In this document: piece after piece, positions 45,801 to 46,125 of the stretch
How the letters are laid out: each line of letters starts with the position of its first letter
Position numbering within the stretch: position 1 is the stretch's first letter
Assembly: GCA_028718905.1 (NCBI GenBank)
Contig: JAQUKV010000013.1
Coordinates: 1 to 46,125, forward strand
Reading direction: 5' to 3'
Length of the DNA stretch: 46,125 bases
Source of the DNA: Candidatus Peribacteraceae bacterium
GTDB taxonomy: Bacteria; Patescibacteriota; Gracilibacteria; Peribacterales; Peribacteraceae
The notes under the pieces: generated by a model
Databases searched by the model: none
Told to the model about the DNA's origin: nothing
Seen by the model: only the letters and a program-made list of their open reading frames with translations
Made by a program: the position numbers and the translations under genes

Positions 45801-46007
45801 CGTTCCAGGGTCAACACTTGTTGATTTTCCGCTGATACTTCCAACGTTTTCAGCCGTAGCGTTATTTAATCTAACCGTCACATTGCCATCGCGGTCAAAT
45901 CGGACAACAAGTGTATACCAATTACCAACTGAAACTGAAGCACTAGTATTGCCAACAAAATAAGCTCCTGATGAATCATTAAACTCCACGTATATATAAT
46001 GGCTCAT
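42807..46007 (-). CDS. Large S-layer protein: LamG, beta repeats, Ig-like, coiled coil, SLH
   Basis: The frame from the ATG at 46007 encodes 1066 residues: a LamG-like fold (about 1-115, VGNWYTLVVRFDRDGNVTV), a long Thr/Gly/Ala-rich beta region (about 150-460), an Ig-like module (TVTDADANLSGTAADTLSVT), a charged coiled coil with repeated blocks (about 600-860) and three SLH repeats (about 880-1066). No signal peptide is present. In frame, coding-like sequence continues upstream of the ATG (VLELHGAERR) to a TGA near 46067-46069, so the true 5' end is probably missing or rearranged. The last part is nearly identical in DNA to 19588-19842. Confidence 0.83.
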   Translation of the reverse strand: MSHYIYVEFNDSSGAYFVGNTSASVSVGNWYTLVVRFDRDGNVTVRLNNATAENVGSISGKSTSVDPGTFRVGRNGDGPSCYFPGRINGAFYLNRLTTDAEDTYLFNTGKWRKFSELGITGTNGSALTSTVIKGFYDMDTAGALGADSTTNGNTLTNNATVTQGTGNTQYAGGAEFVLDHAGTLNLGSSTLTIMDGRLDLADVGTIVPGTSTVTFGGISTLSGATAQSLHAVQVLPGAALTQAAATSLDGSLTVSGSYIVSAGDLSVGGSLYLPGTFTHGNGTVTLTGAGSQAIDTGGNSLYALTLSGGGAFDLLDTLTVTSALTLAGSSIVDLNGQTLVVTGASFSNEGTLRLQGGETVTGITNDTNSGIVEYDGTAGPYTLKDWTYYDLVLSGAGATVALGTNATVTHALTVNADATLSLGSSTLTATNATIANAGTMNEGTGKIAHPHSSLLLADASYAQDDAFATDDTLYVTVTDADANLSGTAADTLSVTVTASTGDFEAVTLTETTNTSGIFRGSLLMATQMNTAAIVADNGYLEAPADTTITLAYTDAQDSADTGTDSATLALASSTSASSSAAETGGGGAGGTRGSPEQMTGRITQARATILARFEGIRQESQQIAAQEDTKMDEEQAAKAREARIAERIAKHEAAIALAEKEEEELQKKFALHREERYAKALALQEQRLAASQAALKMEQEALKVEQDANAARRAERLAERGRLTEQQTLAEREAEARDLAAATKNAKLEEQAAKEREARIAERIAKHEATIAQSKKEQEELQKIFALHREERYARALQQEQEHAAATEAALKMEQEALKAEQDANAARLADRLAEREKLAAEEVKAPSPTVKPLSSPSPAVIAARRDLLFATIDEQPVIYSDVPLSAWYAPYVSYVIEEKIATGYADDAGKLKGEFGVENPITYAEVLKMALQASDQAFDLRGLPPPRNGTAKATWAAAYVATAESLQLSVFAPSLDVNKPATRGAVIQTLLEVLGIPTGPKAETSYTDVPSSHPYARAIAMATYLELVSGDLDASGNPLGIFRPDAPINRAEVAKIIALAKELSK

Positions 46008-46009
46008 GA

Positions 46010-46125
46010 CTAGCTGAGGGAAGGTTGATATCCTTCTTTCCGCTCCATGAAGCTCAAGAACCCGTACTCAATCCGCGCACGAATTTCCGAGGCTAAATTT
46101 CGCCAGTTTTTGAGGCTTTTTGCAT
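46010..46125 (-). CDS. C-terminal end of an unidentified protein, cut by the window edge
   Basis: On the minus strand one frame is open from the window end to a TAG at 46010-46012. It reads SLKNWRNLASEIRARIEYGF and then a Lys/Glu-rich end (MERKEGYQPSLS). It stops 2 nt before the ATG of the S-layer gene. The region is AT-richer than average. No family is recognised. Confidence 0.4.
   Translation of the reverse strand, partial: AKSLKNWRNLASEIRARIEYGFLSFMERKEGYQPSLS

Overview
The window looks like chromosomal DNA of a Candidate Phyla Radiation (CPR) bacterium. My best guess is a Peregrinibacteria/Peribacteria-like lineage, but this is inferred from gene content only. It is GC-rich. TGA is read as a stop (for example at the ends of the diversified target gene and of the reverse transcriptase), which argues against the UGA-recoding Gracilibacteria and Absconditabacteria. 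Housekeeping genes are compact and single: obg, dnaK, gap (two types), nfo-like, cca, rplI, secG, rpsP, khpA, DUF721/dciA-like, prmC, purA, nadK, fbp, mraY, dnaB and recA. They are mixed with very large secreted, S-layer-type and lectin-fold proteins. tRNA-Phe(GAA), tRNA-Ile(UAU) and tRNA-Val(UAC) all carry an encoded CCA.

Layout. Positions 1-1000: tRNA-Phe, a tiny GIY-YIG nuclease gene, a broken second copy of the tRNA 3' end, and an HNH nuclease. 1.1-5.4 kb: two secreted surface proteins (SGNH hydrolase/LamG, and Cys-rich). 5.5-14 kb: core genes obg, dnaK (with a CIRCE operator), a B3/B4-domain protein, gap, endonuclease IV and cca. 14.1-18.1 kb: tRNA-Ile, then a complete diversity-generating retroelement (DGR) with a RelBE-type toxin-antitoxin pair inside it. 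18.2-22.5 kb: two SLH-domain S-layer proteins. 22.5-25.6 kb: L9, a solute-binding protein and SecG. 25.7-32.6 kb: tRNA-Val, a DUF11 wall protein, a small membrane protein, khpA, rpsP, DUF721, a glycosyltransferase, prmC and purA. 33-42.7 kb: nadK, a glycosyltransferase, a membrane protein, fbp-gap2, mraY, dnaB, a Nudix hydrolase and recA. 42.8-46 kb: a third SLH protein whose 5' end looks rearranged.

The most striking system is the DGR. The template repeat (TR, 16679-16800) and variable repeat (VR, 15379-15500, the last 40 codons of a secreted target protein) differ at 16 positions, and all 16 are adenines in the TR. Avd is encoded on the + strand upstream of the TR. The reverse transcriptase is encoded on the opposite strand, convergent with the TR. 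Its 5' coding region runs into a 55-nt pure (GA/TC)n microsatellite. At the present repeat length no ATG/GTG/TTG start upstream of the tract is in frame, whereas one added dinucleotide would connect an upstream ATG. This suggests a slippage (phase-variation) switch on a mutagenic retroelement.

A second window-wide pattern is that a TANNNT-like -10 box ends 6-10 nt before the start codon of about 20 genes on both strands, without a Shine-Dalgarno sequence. This is what leaderless transcription would look like. Intergenic junctions are also filled with several different palindromic repeat families, two of them inserted in or beside partial tRNA copies.
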